NCBI GenBank assembly: GCA_002633005.1
Contig: NMRA01000361.1
Location: 159,217 to 223,216 of the forward strand
DNA from: Phoronis australis
Lineage: Eukaryota > Phoronida > Phoronidae
Reading direction: 5' to 3'
Length of the DNA stretch: 64,000 nucleotides
The stretch's first letter is position 1. Every line of letters starts with the position of its first letter. This document shows, in pieces, positions 1 to 13,100 of the stretch. The notes beneath the pieces are model-generated. The model did not search any database. It saw only the letters and a list, made by a program, of their open reading frames with translations, and had not been told where the DNA came from. A program made the translations under genes and the position numbers.

Positions 1-1066
1 TTTTCATTTTTCGTAGTACTAGGGTCCATGCATTTGAGTAGAGAGAGGGGTATCCCAAAATATCACCCCAAACCTCTGCACGCTGGTGACTGACGATGAC
101 AGATTAGTCACGGAAAGTTTTTTTTTATCATTTGACAACAGAAGGACGGACGTCTGAAAGATATCCATATCGACAACCCGTCAAGTGTTTTGTACACCAA
201 AGTTCCAAAAACAAGAAAAGTCACATAGACAACGAGTGATTCAAAACTCCAAAATTTATGTCACATGATGTTTTATTCAATCAATTTCAATCAATTTATT
301 TCTGTAATAAAGGCCGTAATACACGTCAGATATCTCCGTGTTTGCTATTGGCCATTTTGAGTTAGCGGCGTACATCATTTATCCAATCAGCAGTTCTTGG
401 TTAACGTACCGCTTTTATTAACACTTTGTTTCCGACTCCTGTGAAGCTTTGTCTGTTGAGAAACCGGACTCAAATTGTTGAGAACTTCAACTAGACTGGA
501 AAGCAATGGTAAACAAAGAAATTTAAACAACGTGAAAAATATATGAATTTTTCAGTTCAGCAACACAAAACTCAAGAGTGTGATTGAAACGTTTGTTTTT
601 AATTCTGGACGACATGAAGTTAGAAGGTAAACTGCGGGCGCAAACGGTTTCTAAAGAATAAAGGACCATGTTAAGTTGTTGAAACTTCTTGACTTCTTTA
701 TTAACAAGAACCTGTGATGAGTTACACAAAGACCTATCAGTGACTTTCCTGTTTTGTAAAATTTGTTGAAATAATTACTTTCAAAAGAACAACTGCATGC
801 GTTTCATTCACGAAATCTTCGTTACCCGAGTTTTAATGCTCATTTTTCATCCTGTAGAGTGGAATTTGAGTAGTAACGTTGGATTCATAACTCTGGTATT
901 GTAGGGAACATGTTTTAACAAGCATACTATATTTGCGCGCGCTCTGGAACAAGATGAGGACCTACCGCCCCTTTTATCTTTGCCACTACGCTTGCTGTTC
1001 TAATTCGGCGTATTTCACATCCTAGGCATTATTGCAGCAGAAACATTTCCTAAGTAATGTACGTAC

Positions 1067-1134
1067 CAGTCATCGGGCTCGCAGTCCCGAAATCCCTTTG
1101 CAAATGGGTTACTTGCAATCTTCAATTGTGTTAT
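1067..1134 (-). CDS. Tbx1/10: Tbx1/10 exon 5, end of T-box
   Basis: A 68-nt exon following ctttttcag and ending GATGACTG|gtacgt. It codes [22 protein letters not shown] plus two bases of Trp, the conserved C-terminal end of the T-box. It is the last exon of the gene I can find; nothing in 1-1066 resembles a T-box C-terminal exon. Confidence 0.92.
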
Positions 1135-4100
1135 CTGAAAAAGAAACAATAATGCATACTAAGCCTGTGGCCAAGGGAGGTCTCGCCACCTGCTGACTTG
1201 GTCATTCTGGAATATATAGGTCTCGTGACGCTCTTTGCACAAGAGCGCTGTCATGCTAGACAGGCCACGTGCCAAAAAGGAGCAATAAACAAGCACTGGC
1301 TTAGGGAATGATCGAAGTTGTACGTATTGGATGATAGTAAGGATCGGAGCAGTGATTTTAATCGTGTCGTAAATGAAAAACTTAAGTTCATCGAAAACGA
1401 TCTGGCTTTTTGGTGTCAAACCCTGACTCGGATGATCTCAACGCAGACACTTCTGTAAAGGAGCTAAATAAGACCTTAGACAATGTGAGCAAGGGAAAGA
1501 TTCTGGCACGAGACATTATCCCCACTGCATTGGCAACAAGAATATCAAGTCATGTCATCTTATGTTTTAATAAGCGTTTCAATTTGGCGGTTGTGTCCGA
1601 AGGCTGGATGTAAGAATTATCAATCCCATTGCGAAAGGTGAAGAAAGTCAATAATACTAAACGCGTGACAGGGAATAACTCTACTGAATCGTGTTATTAA
1701 AGTCTACAATTACATTTTGACTAACAGGTAGGGCACATGGTTGGAAGAGAAAAAAAATGTCTCGACAGTCCAAAATAGTTTCAAACAATCATGAAATTGT
1801 CTGGATCACATTTTGTTTTTCATAGTTGAAAATAAAATATAATCACCGCCTGTTTGTTTTGTCGACATAGAGAAGGCGTTCGACTCACTGGACAGAGAAA
1901 GTTTTTGGTTTAAGGTGGTCAGTGTGGAGGTCTGCAGAACGATGTATAATGCATTGAAAAATTGTACGATGGTGTATTTGGCTGTGTAAGAGTTCAAGGG
2001 TGAACTTCATGTCTTACGCCTGAGTTTAATATTAGAAGAGGAGTCAAACAGGGTTGTCTATTTTCCCCAGTTTTGTTTAATATTTTTGTCAATGATTTGG
2101 TAGACTATATGAAGGGTTCACAATGTGATATAACGGTAAGTTAGAGAAAGCCAAGTATTCCTCGCTCGCAAAATGTATTCAAATGTGACAATTCATGCGC
2201 GCACCCCCCCCCNTTGGCGAAGTGGGCAAAAAGGTCCGCCCCCGAGAGACAAAAAGTCCGCGAAAATGGGACAAAAGTCCACTAAATAAGCGCAAAGTCG
2301 CAATTCACAGAGGTGCTCCCGTTTTTATTTTTTTTTAGTCCGCCCGCTCTTTTGTTAGCAAATGGTCCACAACGTAGGGAATTCGAGCCCCCTATATCGA
2401 AGGCTGGGTGCGCGCATGCAATTTGTCATTAAATGTGAAATATAAGTAGAAATATCTTGGTTCTGGCTTACTGAACACTTAGATCTACCTGTTATGTCTA
2501 AGGCTTCTGCTCACTCAGGTAACAGGGCTCTAGGATTACTAATTGCCAAATATAAAGCCTGTGGCGGCACGTCATACAGGGTGTTCTGTACACTGCCAGT
2601 TGTTTTGGTTTAGCCAGCTCTAGAATGTGCCTGTGCTACATGAGGTCACCTGGACTTCAGTCATGTTAATGCAGTCTACGAAAGACCTCAGATTTTTCAT
2701 GGGAGTCAGCGACCAATGCCACTGTGATGGGAGACTCGTGGTCCGGTGTGATTACTGTCCTCAGTGATTGAGACGCCCGACGATTTTCAGTCCCAGCTAG
2801 CTCTTATATATAAACAACCAGCCCTGTCTACACTAGACACCGTAATCTACTACTTGATGAACACATAACCCCCCTGGTTGACATCGCTAGTTCATTAAGG
2901 TTTGATACTTTTTCTACCTTTCTGAAACTAACAGGCAGATTGGAAGATTTTACCCACGAGGAAACCGATGATGTCGGATCCCCATGAGTCATAATCAGGT
3001 GATTAGTGTAATGGGCCCGGCCTTGCGGCCTAAGCACGCCTGATGTACCGCTTAAGGCATCAGGCCACCTGCACTCTTTTTATATACATACATTTTGCCT
3101 TGAGCAAGAATGTCAGGGACAGGATATAAAACTCACTCATACAGCAACGATTCAGCCAATAGGTGGCGTTGCATTGTGAGAAATGATCACAGTGTCGCAC
3201 TTCCGGCTTGAAGAATTGATATTCTTGATAATTTTTTTTATAAAAATCACCTAGAATGAACTCTTTCAGAGTAAGTAAGAGACACCAAATTGCCCTGAAG
3301 GGAACATCAACACGTCCGTGCTTTATGTAAGCAAACAAGAACACACAGTATCAAGATAGGAATGGACACACGAAAGACCTTAAATTACGCAACATCACAT
3401 AAAAGAGTTTGGCATTCCCTGGGCGTAAAAATGTCTTGCAACATCCTGCGACCGATTTCCTCTCAGAGGTCTGCCAGAACTTTCCAATGTATTTTCTGAA
3501 AATAACTTACTTTTTACTACAGGTCATCAAAGAAAAGATAAGAGGCGTGGGGTGGATTTTCAATTCTCGAAATATGACGCTAGAACCATTCACTTATGCA
3601 TACAAAGACTTGCGCCAGCTTAATGAGCGGCGTGTTCCGCTAAAAGTTGTCATTTGACAGTTCATTTCAAGCGGGACACTTTTTAATGCGAGCACGTAAC
3701 AGGTGCAGGAGACGATATAGAAGCCAGACCGTGTACATTTACGAGCTGTGACACTGCAACTGTGCACGATTAAATAAACAGTCGCCTGTGTAACCGGGTT
3801 AACGGCCCGTAACTTGGAATTGAATTTCGTTGCAAACTGGTGATGTCTTTGGATGCGATCATTTTTACTAAACCGATGATTGCGTTACTGTGTAAAACGA
3901 TTGCGCTCAAAGAGCCAGTCGATGATGTTAATAATGTCGGCACCTACATGTACACAACTTTGGTAACAAGACTAACAAATTCCAAAGAATCCATGACGTA
4001 CAAATTCGGAAAATATTTTTCTGTTCATTTAGATGATTGCTCTAATGGACATCATAGGCGCATCCAGGGGCGCTCGAGGGGCTCGAAGGAGCACCCCAAT

Positions 4101-7100
4101 TTGGCGAACTGGGCAAAAAGGTTCGCCTTAATGAAACAAAAAGTCCGAGAAAATGAGACAAATATTCACAGGAATTCGGCGCGGATGCACAATTCGTAGG
4201 CCTGAACCTAGTGGCCCCGTTTTTTTAGTCCTCGTTGATTTTTTTCTGTAGAAGGTCCGCGTACCGAAAAATCCGAGCCCCCCTATATTTTAGGCTGGGT
4301 TCGCGCATGGACATAGAGAATGATGTTATGTTGATAACTATAACGCGAGCTTGCCATCTCCCACAGAGAGAGCACAATATCTCATCATTGGTGAACAACA
4401 CTGAGGAAGTCATGCCCTGTATCTTTGTTTTTATTGGATAAACGTGTCGGTTACGTGCAATCCCACCAAGAACACGAGACTGTTATCCCTACCCTATGAT
4501 TCTGATACGCTGTCACCGCCATGAACTTGGTCTCGCTGAAGATATAGGTGACATAGTTTTCCGTTTTGGTCGAACAGTCTGTCTTCGGTGGGACATATAC
4601 AACGTGGAACCTCGGCTGGTACTTGTGCATAGAGTTGAGAATAATCTGAAACCACAAAATCACTAATCTAAGTACTGTTCTCTATCCAAAAGCATTATGC
4701 AAGTGCAACACAAAAATGTCTTTGATTTTTTGTTAACGTAAAATTAAGTTCACACTTACTAACCAAATTATTGCTTGGACAATTTTAAATTTAAACTTAC
4801 TGTGCTAATTCAGGCTCGTACGTCTGTTTGCGAACCATTAGTTGAGTAAAACCTTGAATTTATTTATTTCATGAATGAGAGAGAAGGTTGAGTGACCGTT
4901 AAAGTAGATGTAGACGTCTTCTGTTTTATATCAAAACTTTAATTGAAAAAAATACTAGTAATGTTAAGGAACGGTATGAAAGACACAAGACTGTTCACGA
5001 ATAATGACGCGCGTGAAAATGGGAAAGCGCTCTGCGTCTGAAAGCGAACCGGCTATTTGCGCGACACTTGCGCAAAAATAAATTGTTTTGATAAAGGGAA
5101 TCCGAATATAGTTGCAAGGGCCTGAATGTACCTTACACGATAGACTCCAAAGATAGGTACTGGTGGATAACTAGACATAAACGTTGGGATCAATAAAAGA
5201 AGAGTGTCGATACGTGCATTCATAGATCAATAAACACTGCATATTTTACAAAAGGTACATTAAACAATCGTTTTGGAAGCAAACTGCAAAACACGGCTGA
5301 GTCTGGAGTGCAACTACTGAGTTTTGTTGAACTAGCTGCGCCAATCATATTTCGGTTATCGTTCTACGATTAGCCTGTCGAAAGACAGCGCGCTTTAACG
5401 ACCAATAAAAGGTAATGTAAAAAACGAAAGACATTTTTATTGCGTTATTCCGTGAGTGGGCGCGCTGAAAGAAAAGTTAGTTCACATACAGGGTGAGCCA
5501 AAACTCTCACAATACCCTTCGTTGACTTCACGTAGATATCATACATTCCACAGATTTAAAAAAACAGTTCCAAGTTTTGTCAATAGGGCATCAGCAAAAC
5601 TTGAAATTTGGATCTTTGGAAACTCAGGGATGTAGACAAGGGGTGAATTCTATTCTACCCTCTGTCTCTCTTACCCTTCAGACTGCCAGTTCCCCCTCAA
5701 TCGGACCAATCCCTAGTCTCGATGGTCAATAACTTTCTCTCCACATATGCTTGTGTCATTTGACTCCTGCTTTTGACAGCTTATTGGGGTGTTTTTGTGT
5801 TTCGTTTTTTCCCAACATTTCACCGTACTATACAAATTTACCCTGCGCAAATCGTGCCATATGAGTTTTGCTGCTTTTTGTGCACAAAGTACTTTCAATT
5901 GCACTTCCGTAAGCATGGCTGTGGAATTCATTCGGAAACGTACATGCTAATAATTTCAACGCGTAATCGGTTTTATCTTTGAATTATTCCAACAAAGATT
6001 ACAAATAAACAACACGTCAAAAGGCGCTCGTTTCAGAATAATCTGGCATGTGGTATATCAATAAGAAAGACGGATTTTTTTGGGGAATGTAATCAGGTTT
6101 TTACTCAATCCCTTAACTTGAGAACCTGTCCACTATTGAGCGATACCATATGGATTGTATATGCGTGAACCGAGTCAATTCTTTGATCACCAACACGTTG
6201 GTTTAAGGTTACCAGCTCAGTGTCCAAAACGTGAATTTTGATGATTACATTTTTATGACGTTCTACGTTTTTCACGTAAACAAAACCAAAGTATTTAAAA
6301 TCACAATCAAATTATCGCCATCATTCCACAAAGAGCAAAAATTCATCACCAGGTAATTTTTTGGAATTTCGATTTACTTGAATGTCATCTTCATATCACG
6401 TCATAGAGGTATACGAGCTCAAAGTTTTCGAAATAATGGCTGGGATAATTGAAGATTGGGACAAATTTTTAAGAGTTTGCCTAATACCCTCGATGTCACT
6501 CGGTACGTATTATCGTTTCGTGTCGACGAGGTTGCATGAGCTTTGTAGAACTTTTGACACGGTCCCTGAATTACGGACCACAATAAAACGCCACAGAATA
6601 CTCACGTGACCATTTTCATCCAGTAGATTGTTGGTTAATTTGATTTTGTCGAACGAAACAATTTGTTTCATCCAATGGGAGCCGGTAGCTGGAGAATCGG
6701 GGTGCACGTAGATCCTCCCCGGCATATTGGGGTCCGCTTTTCCAGCATCCACCCAACTTGAACTCCTGAACGAATAACGAAATCTTTTGTCCTCGCAGGT
6801 GACGAAATCCATCATCAACATGTATTTGGCATGAGGATCCATTCCAAACAAGCGAACTTGAAATGTTGGAAACATTCGTCTGGAAAAATTCATAGTTTTC
6901 TGATAGAACCCCGGCGGATCTAGGATCACGGGCGACGCACCATAGGGGGCTGGGGGGCTATAACCCATGGTCTGTGGGCGGTGTACCACAGGGGCGTGGG
7001 GGCTATAGCTCCACTTTTTTCAGTGCTGCGCCGCCCGTGAGGATGTCGGAAGCGGGGGAGGAACAAAAACAATTTTCGAAGAGAAAATGTCAGCGTATGC

Positions 7101-10100
7101 CCTAAACACGGCATGGAGGCGGCGTTATTTTATTGGTCGTGTTTGTAAATAAAGTAGCTTTTGGAACCAATTCTCATTGAGAGAGATGGTGGGAAGGAAT
7201 GCTGGCAAATCCTTAACTATTATTAAGCTACTTCAAAACCTGTATTCCGTCAAAGAAACTTCTTAAGTTAGTACTTAGTACCACTTTAGAACATCTTTTA
7301 CATTGTTTAATTTTTCGTGACGTCATTCTTGCTGTGCGTTCACACCTGAAGCTGATCGTGGAATCGTGATCTTTAGGGTGTCGCGACTTGTGAAATCAGT
7401 ACGAATTGTGACGTTGAACTAAAAGTGGCGTTTGGTGGCGTCCCGGGAGACTAGGTAGTGACCGGGTAATGCTTGTTGGTAACGAGTGGCAATCGCCTGG
7501 GTGGAGGGAGGGGAAATTAATATTCGGAGGTGGGGAATTGATAGCAACCTGTCGTGACCCGTAAAACTTGATAAATGTGTCGTTAATCTCGAGGTCGATC
7601 ATTTTACCTGTGTGGACCCCAATGTGCTCCCACCCGTTCACGCCCACTTATAAAACTGGTCAGATGGTAAGATATTTCCGTGCAGAAGAAACAGCTAACT
7701 GTTGTTATAGCTGGAGACCATGCCGTGCGCATAAAATGACCAGTCGTAACATAGCTGACTTCGAAAGAAAATGACCAGTCAGTTCCTTCCAAGTCCAAAA
7801 ACATTAAGTCAAGTTCAATTTCGAAACTATTATAATTTATGTGTAAACCAAGTTATTTTCTGACTTCAAATAGATGTTGCAATGCCGTGCAGTTACCGAC
7901 GAATAAAAATATAAAATAGTAAAACTAGTAAACATTGTAGTTTTACTAGTTTTTACTATTTTATTTTCTGACAGAAGGCAGGTTTACAAGACACCTTAGC
8001 TAGACTATGTATAGAGTGTCAAAGGGTTCTAAACGGGTGCCTTTCTACGTGTAAAAATGTGCTTATTGTAGATTACGTTATTCTACACATGCAAATAGTC
8101 GAACATAGAACAAGGACGTTACGCTACGCGCAGCTATATCGGTGCGCGTATGTGTACTTTATTTTCTGCACGCTTACTGAATAAGTCCAATCAAAGACTA
8201 TAATTGTAGAACCAGGAAGTCACTTCCGAATCCCAGAATTACTAAGTGTCTTCCATCGATCTTTTTGGGTCAGCGCCAGGTTGTCAAGTTACCAGGTAAG
8301 CAGTTCTGAAATCTGTTAGTGTTTTTGCAAATTACGAAGTCGTTGAACGAAAGACATCCCTGAGCAAATGTCAAAATCAAACCGTATAGATAAAACACGA
8401 TTTAAATAATACCTCCAATAAAACTCCAAAAATTTTATGATTTGGACAAATTGTGTAGACGTAAACGTTCCAGCAGCTACTATTTCGGAGTCAATAATTG
8501 ATAATACTGGCCGTTGCTGTGGCAACGGCATTTTAATTTCCTTTGCCAACTTTTTTGAAGTGATGCTGATCCATTCTAATTCGATCTCGGACTCGAGATA
8601 TTCTTGTTCGCAACTCCCAACTTCGCTACTGCGCCACCAGCATGTCATCAACTCTTCGGTATCATCTGGATTCTGACGTCCTGTCACATAATTTATTTTT
8701 AAACAATCAGGAAATACATGCCACCAAGAGCATTGCTAACCTCCATCAAGGTATCGCAATCATCACGCTGTTGCACAAAAGATGTGTCTTCAAAGGATAA
8801 AATGCTTTCAGTACACGTCATTTGCGCATGCACACTAAGTGTGTTGACGTGCAGCTTGCGATCGCATTGTTACAACCATAGAACTATTCCTTCTATGACC
8901 AAATGACGTGTTTCGACTGTTTTGCATTAAAAAAGACTGCAAGCATAATATTTTTTCCAAAATTCAATCGATTGTTCTTTGCCCATTCCGAGCATCTCCT
9001 GGAAGTTTTCTTTTTAAAATCTCGCCCTACGTTTTGGGTAAAAATTGCTACCAAGAACAAGCGCTCGATATGCGATCGAAAGTTCAAAAATATCTCGTCG
9101 CACTCTGGAGTGTGACATCCCTGAGAATGTGTGACGGTAACACAACGTGTACCACCAACAATAGCAACAGAAAATGCGATTGGAAATAACACGTATTTTT
9201 ATATTTATATACATACCGGTAATAGCATCTACAAATTTACGAGACTATTCTTGTCACAGATTAAATAAACGCAGGCTTACTAATTATTTTATATATTCTA
9301 AAGCGGCTGTAAATCTGCTTTCCGTCAAAAAAGCAAAATTCTGATTTAGACCAATTACTGTTACAAAATTGGTCTCAACCTGGTCCGTGCTCAAACGAAA
9401 AGTGATTTCTGGGTTTGCGAGAAATTGACAGTTGGCTATGACTCTAATCCTTGAGACCGTACCAGGCGCATAGAATGACCCGCCTTGACCAAGCCAACTG
9501 TCAGTGCCTTTAGGTCTCAAACGAACTCGTCAGTTCCTTCGAAGACCTGAACTCAACTCTAATCTGACTTAGGAACACCTTGAAATCCATTTTAGAACGG
9601 TAAGTGGCATCAATTAATTTTTGTGACTGAAGGCAGGTAAGCGATAAGCGTTACGTGGGGAACACTGATACTTGATTGAATATTTTCGCTTATTCAGTTG
9701 CGTAACAGTTTTGTTAAATGTTTTTAAAACCACTAGATCGCTAAGTAAGATACAATAATACCATTTTTAACATTTTACCACAATCCGTAACATTTCTGTA
9801 GGAAATTAGCCGTTCTCTAAATCGTCGCCTCTTTGTATAAAATCTAATTGCTACTCTTGCCGCATCATCGTGTTATTTCCTACACTAAGTGAGTCAAGTA
9901 TTTTTGTCAAATTAAGTGCAGCCAATTCACTTCATGAAATACGTGCGTCTAAATAAAAACTGTCGTTCTGCGTGAAACAAATCGGCATTATTTATAAATA
10001 AGCAAAGAAGAATGCAATTAAACCATTGATAAAACACAGAAATGCGGAGTACAGTTCTGCTGAAGAACAAGACAACTTAGTATTTGTTAGGATCTCAGAA

Positions 10101-13100
10101 AACAGGCGCTCACATTGTTTGTGGGTAATCTTTCAATAAGGGTCAATATCTTTTATCTTATTATGGTGCCGGCCGGACGGACAGAGGTGTTACATCTAAT
10201 TTGTTTACCCATCCCCTTCTCTTAATGTATCGTCCCAAGGATGTTTACTGTTTCATTACGTCAGATCCGTTCACCACCTAGGGCTACCAACGGACACACA
10301 CCTCACCCCGTGGGCAATTAAGATGGACAGATATTATTTAACAGTACAATTACAGGAAGCCAGTTTCCGCCCGCTTACTGGTTGCACTATCCCGAAGCTA
10401 AACGCTCGCACCAAAATTTCAACTTAATGTAATGCAGGACCCAAATTTGTCTAACTTCGGAAGATCGCATCTCGGAAACGAACGGTCGGATTCTCATGAA
10501 ACTTTCAGAGATACTATGGTTTAAGTTCTGTACTGCATTACGGTATTAGGAATTGATTTTAAAATGTTACATTTTTGTATGAGGAGCTACTAAACGTAGG
10601 ACTTTTATGGGTTTTTATGAAAAAACTCCGAAGTTTGTAAAACGAAAACGAAATGATCGTTAAAAGCTGTGACGTCGTTTCGGGGATACCGTTGTTTTGC
10701 TAGGAATGCATCTTATTTACAGTACTAATAAGACGTGATTACGGCAGATTGGTACAAAAACGAAAACAAATTCTAATGGCTTTCTACTTTCAAAAAGTGT
10801 GTTACTGAGTTAAAATCTTTACTCTTGTAAATATTTGACTAAACACAAAACATTTTTCGTTAAGATCCTGCTTGCCCTCAGCGGCGTGCACTTCGTGTCC
10901 CTCAATAAACTCTAGGTCATATAGTCTTGGGGTAAATTCCTGCGTTGAGATACACAACCTTGTACGCACGCACCATCGAGACGACAAGAATTTCTAAATA
11001 AGACGGATACGTTAAATGTGATTAAATGGAGGCACGTCGTTAAAATAACTCCCAGAACACGACCTCGTGCACTTTCTAAGAGTATAGTAGTAACCAGACT
11101 AAAAATCGTGTTTTAGTTTAATTTTAAATACTATGAAATCAGAGCCAAAGCAACTCGTGGTTGATAAAATGTTCGACCAAATGTTGTCACGAGGTTGTTT
11201 GGATTTCTCAGATGAAAACCAATTTCAAATTTGTGTTTGTTTGGTAGACCTCGAAAGGGCAAAGTCGCGAACTTGTTTGTTCGAGGTTAGATAAGCACGC
11301 GTGCACGCGCATAGCATGTTCCCCAGCTAAATTGGTAAATAAACTATAATTATGGCAAATCCTGCATATCTTTTGGCTTTAACCAAAAAAGTTCGGTAAA
11401 CCGACTGTTTTTAAAGGTTGGGAAATTGTCATTTTGAAACAAAATAGTACGAACTACGAAACGATTTGTAATTTTTGAAAATAAGAATTAAAAAAAAGAA
11501 TTTGTGCGTAAAATAACTGAAGGAAATAACGACATTCTTTCTTCAAGGCCATGCTCAATGGGGTAAAATCTCCATGTGCACAGGACAAAACTTCTACCAA
11601 TAACAAATAAATCTTTATTTTTTAATTTTATTTTATTTTATTTCATTATATTGTTCTATTTTCAACGTTGCCATATTTACAAACACAGAAGTTTTGTAGT
11701 TCAATACCAAATACTTAGAAATCCTATGAATTTTACAAAAAATAATGTTCAGTGACGTTCTTCTAGATTTTTACATCACAGCGTATTCTTGTTCTAACCA
11801 ACCTGTCCCATATCTAATAAGTCACGGAAATTACTTCTTGGGTTGTAGGTCATTCTGTTTAAATAAAGTGTTCATTATGAGCGAACTAGATCACCCACGC
11901 CGCTAAAAGTCATATGTCATGGCTCATAGTGACGTCCGAGTTCAGTGTCACAATCGCATAAATTATCCCGTATTTGAAGTCCACATCCAGAATTCTACTG
12001 AAAAGGGACATCCTTATTTGGGATTAGCGGAATTTTAGAGACCAGCCTCCNNNNNNNNNNNNNNNNNNNNNNNNNNNNNNCCCCCCCCCCCCCCCCCCCC
12101 CCCCCACACACACACAGTTACGGGCACGACCAAAAACTAACATCCCGTCGGCATGCCGCATGCAGTTTTTCATTTTTCCTTAGAAAAGTATGATTAACCA
12201 CCGTCCCCCTCCTCCCCGATATCCTTGACCCCTTAGTGAATGGAATAGAGATTCAAGGTCGCATCAGCTTAGGAGATATGATTGTTATTGGTCCTTCTTT
12301 GAACACAAATTCTTTGATATTAAAACACTACCGTATGTGTTTTCATAGAAACTTTCCGCATCATTATTCAAAAGATAGTTTTAATTTTGGGACATTATGG
12401 GATGGATTTTCCTAGATGAGTCTCATCGCGAAATGAAATCTGCATCCCCCTGGTCGCAATGTTGGCGGTGCATTTTAGGATCATTGCTGGATGGGACAGA
12501 CTTCTTGAAATTCTTAGCTTTGACCAGAGCTGTAAAGCAACAGAATCCGGTGTGTTTTTGTGATTTTATTTCAAATCGTCAATTTTCTACGTTTTCTGCC
12601 AGACATTCATTTAAACCAAGGCCTGTGACTTTATCAAATACTTTAAGCGTATTTAAAAAAACGCTTAGATATTCTGCCATTTATTGAATGTTAACTTGGT
12701 TCGCCAGCAGATCGTTAGATTGCGACAGCGAGAATTGCAGATTCCGCGCTGAGGCTAATCTTAGAAAATCATTCCGCTCGAACCCTCACATTTCGCTTGT
12801 CAGTCAGACATGAGGATTGTTTGTCTTAAACTGTAACAGATTGTAGAGTAAGCTAGAGCCACCCGGCAAGTGAGCAGTAAATATTTTTAGAATATTTCAA
12901 TAAAACTATGTTTCTATAGTGACGTGCGTTTGTCAAATCCGTAGAAATGTGGCCATGAATTTATATAACTTTTTGTGAATAACTCAAGCGAAGACTTGAC
13001 GTGTTCGTCGTTGTGGTTATTATTATACTTGAATATAATAATACAAGTAAAATAATTACCAGGAACAATGTCATAAAATTTTTGAAGGAAAAGTCCTGTT

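Noticed and set aside
4451-4663. Tbx2/3, Tbx4/5, Tbx15/18 or Tbx20 identity for the T-box gene
   Set aside because: RFHVVYV followed by [20 protein letters not shown] and [16 protein letters not shown] are Tbx1/10-type; the Tbx20-like eh1 exon alone does not outweigh the T-box.
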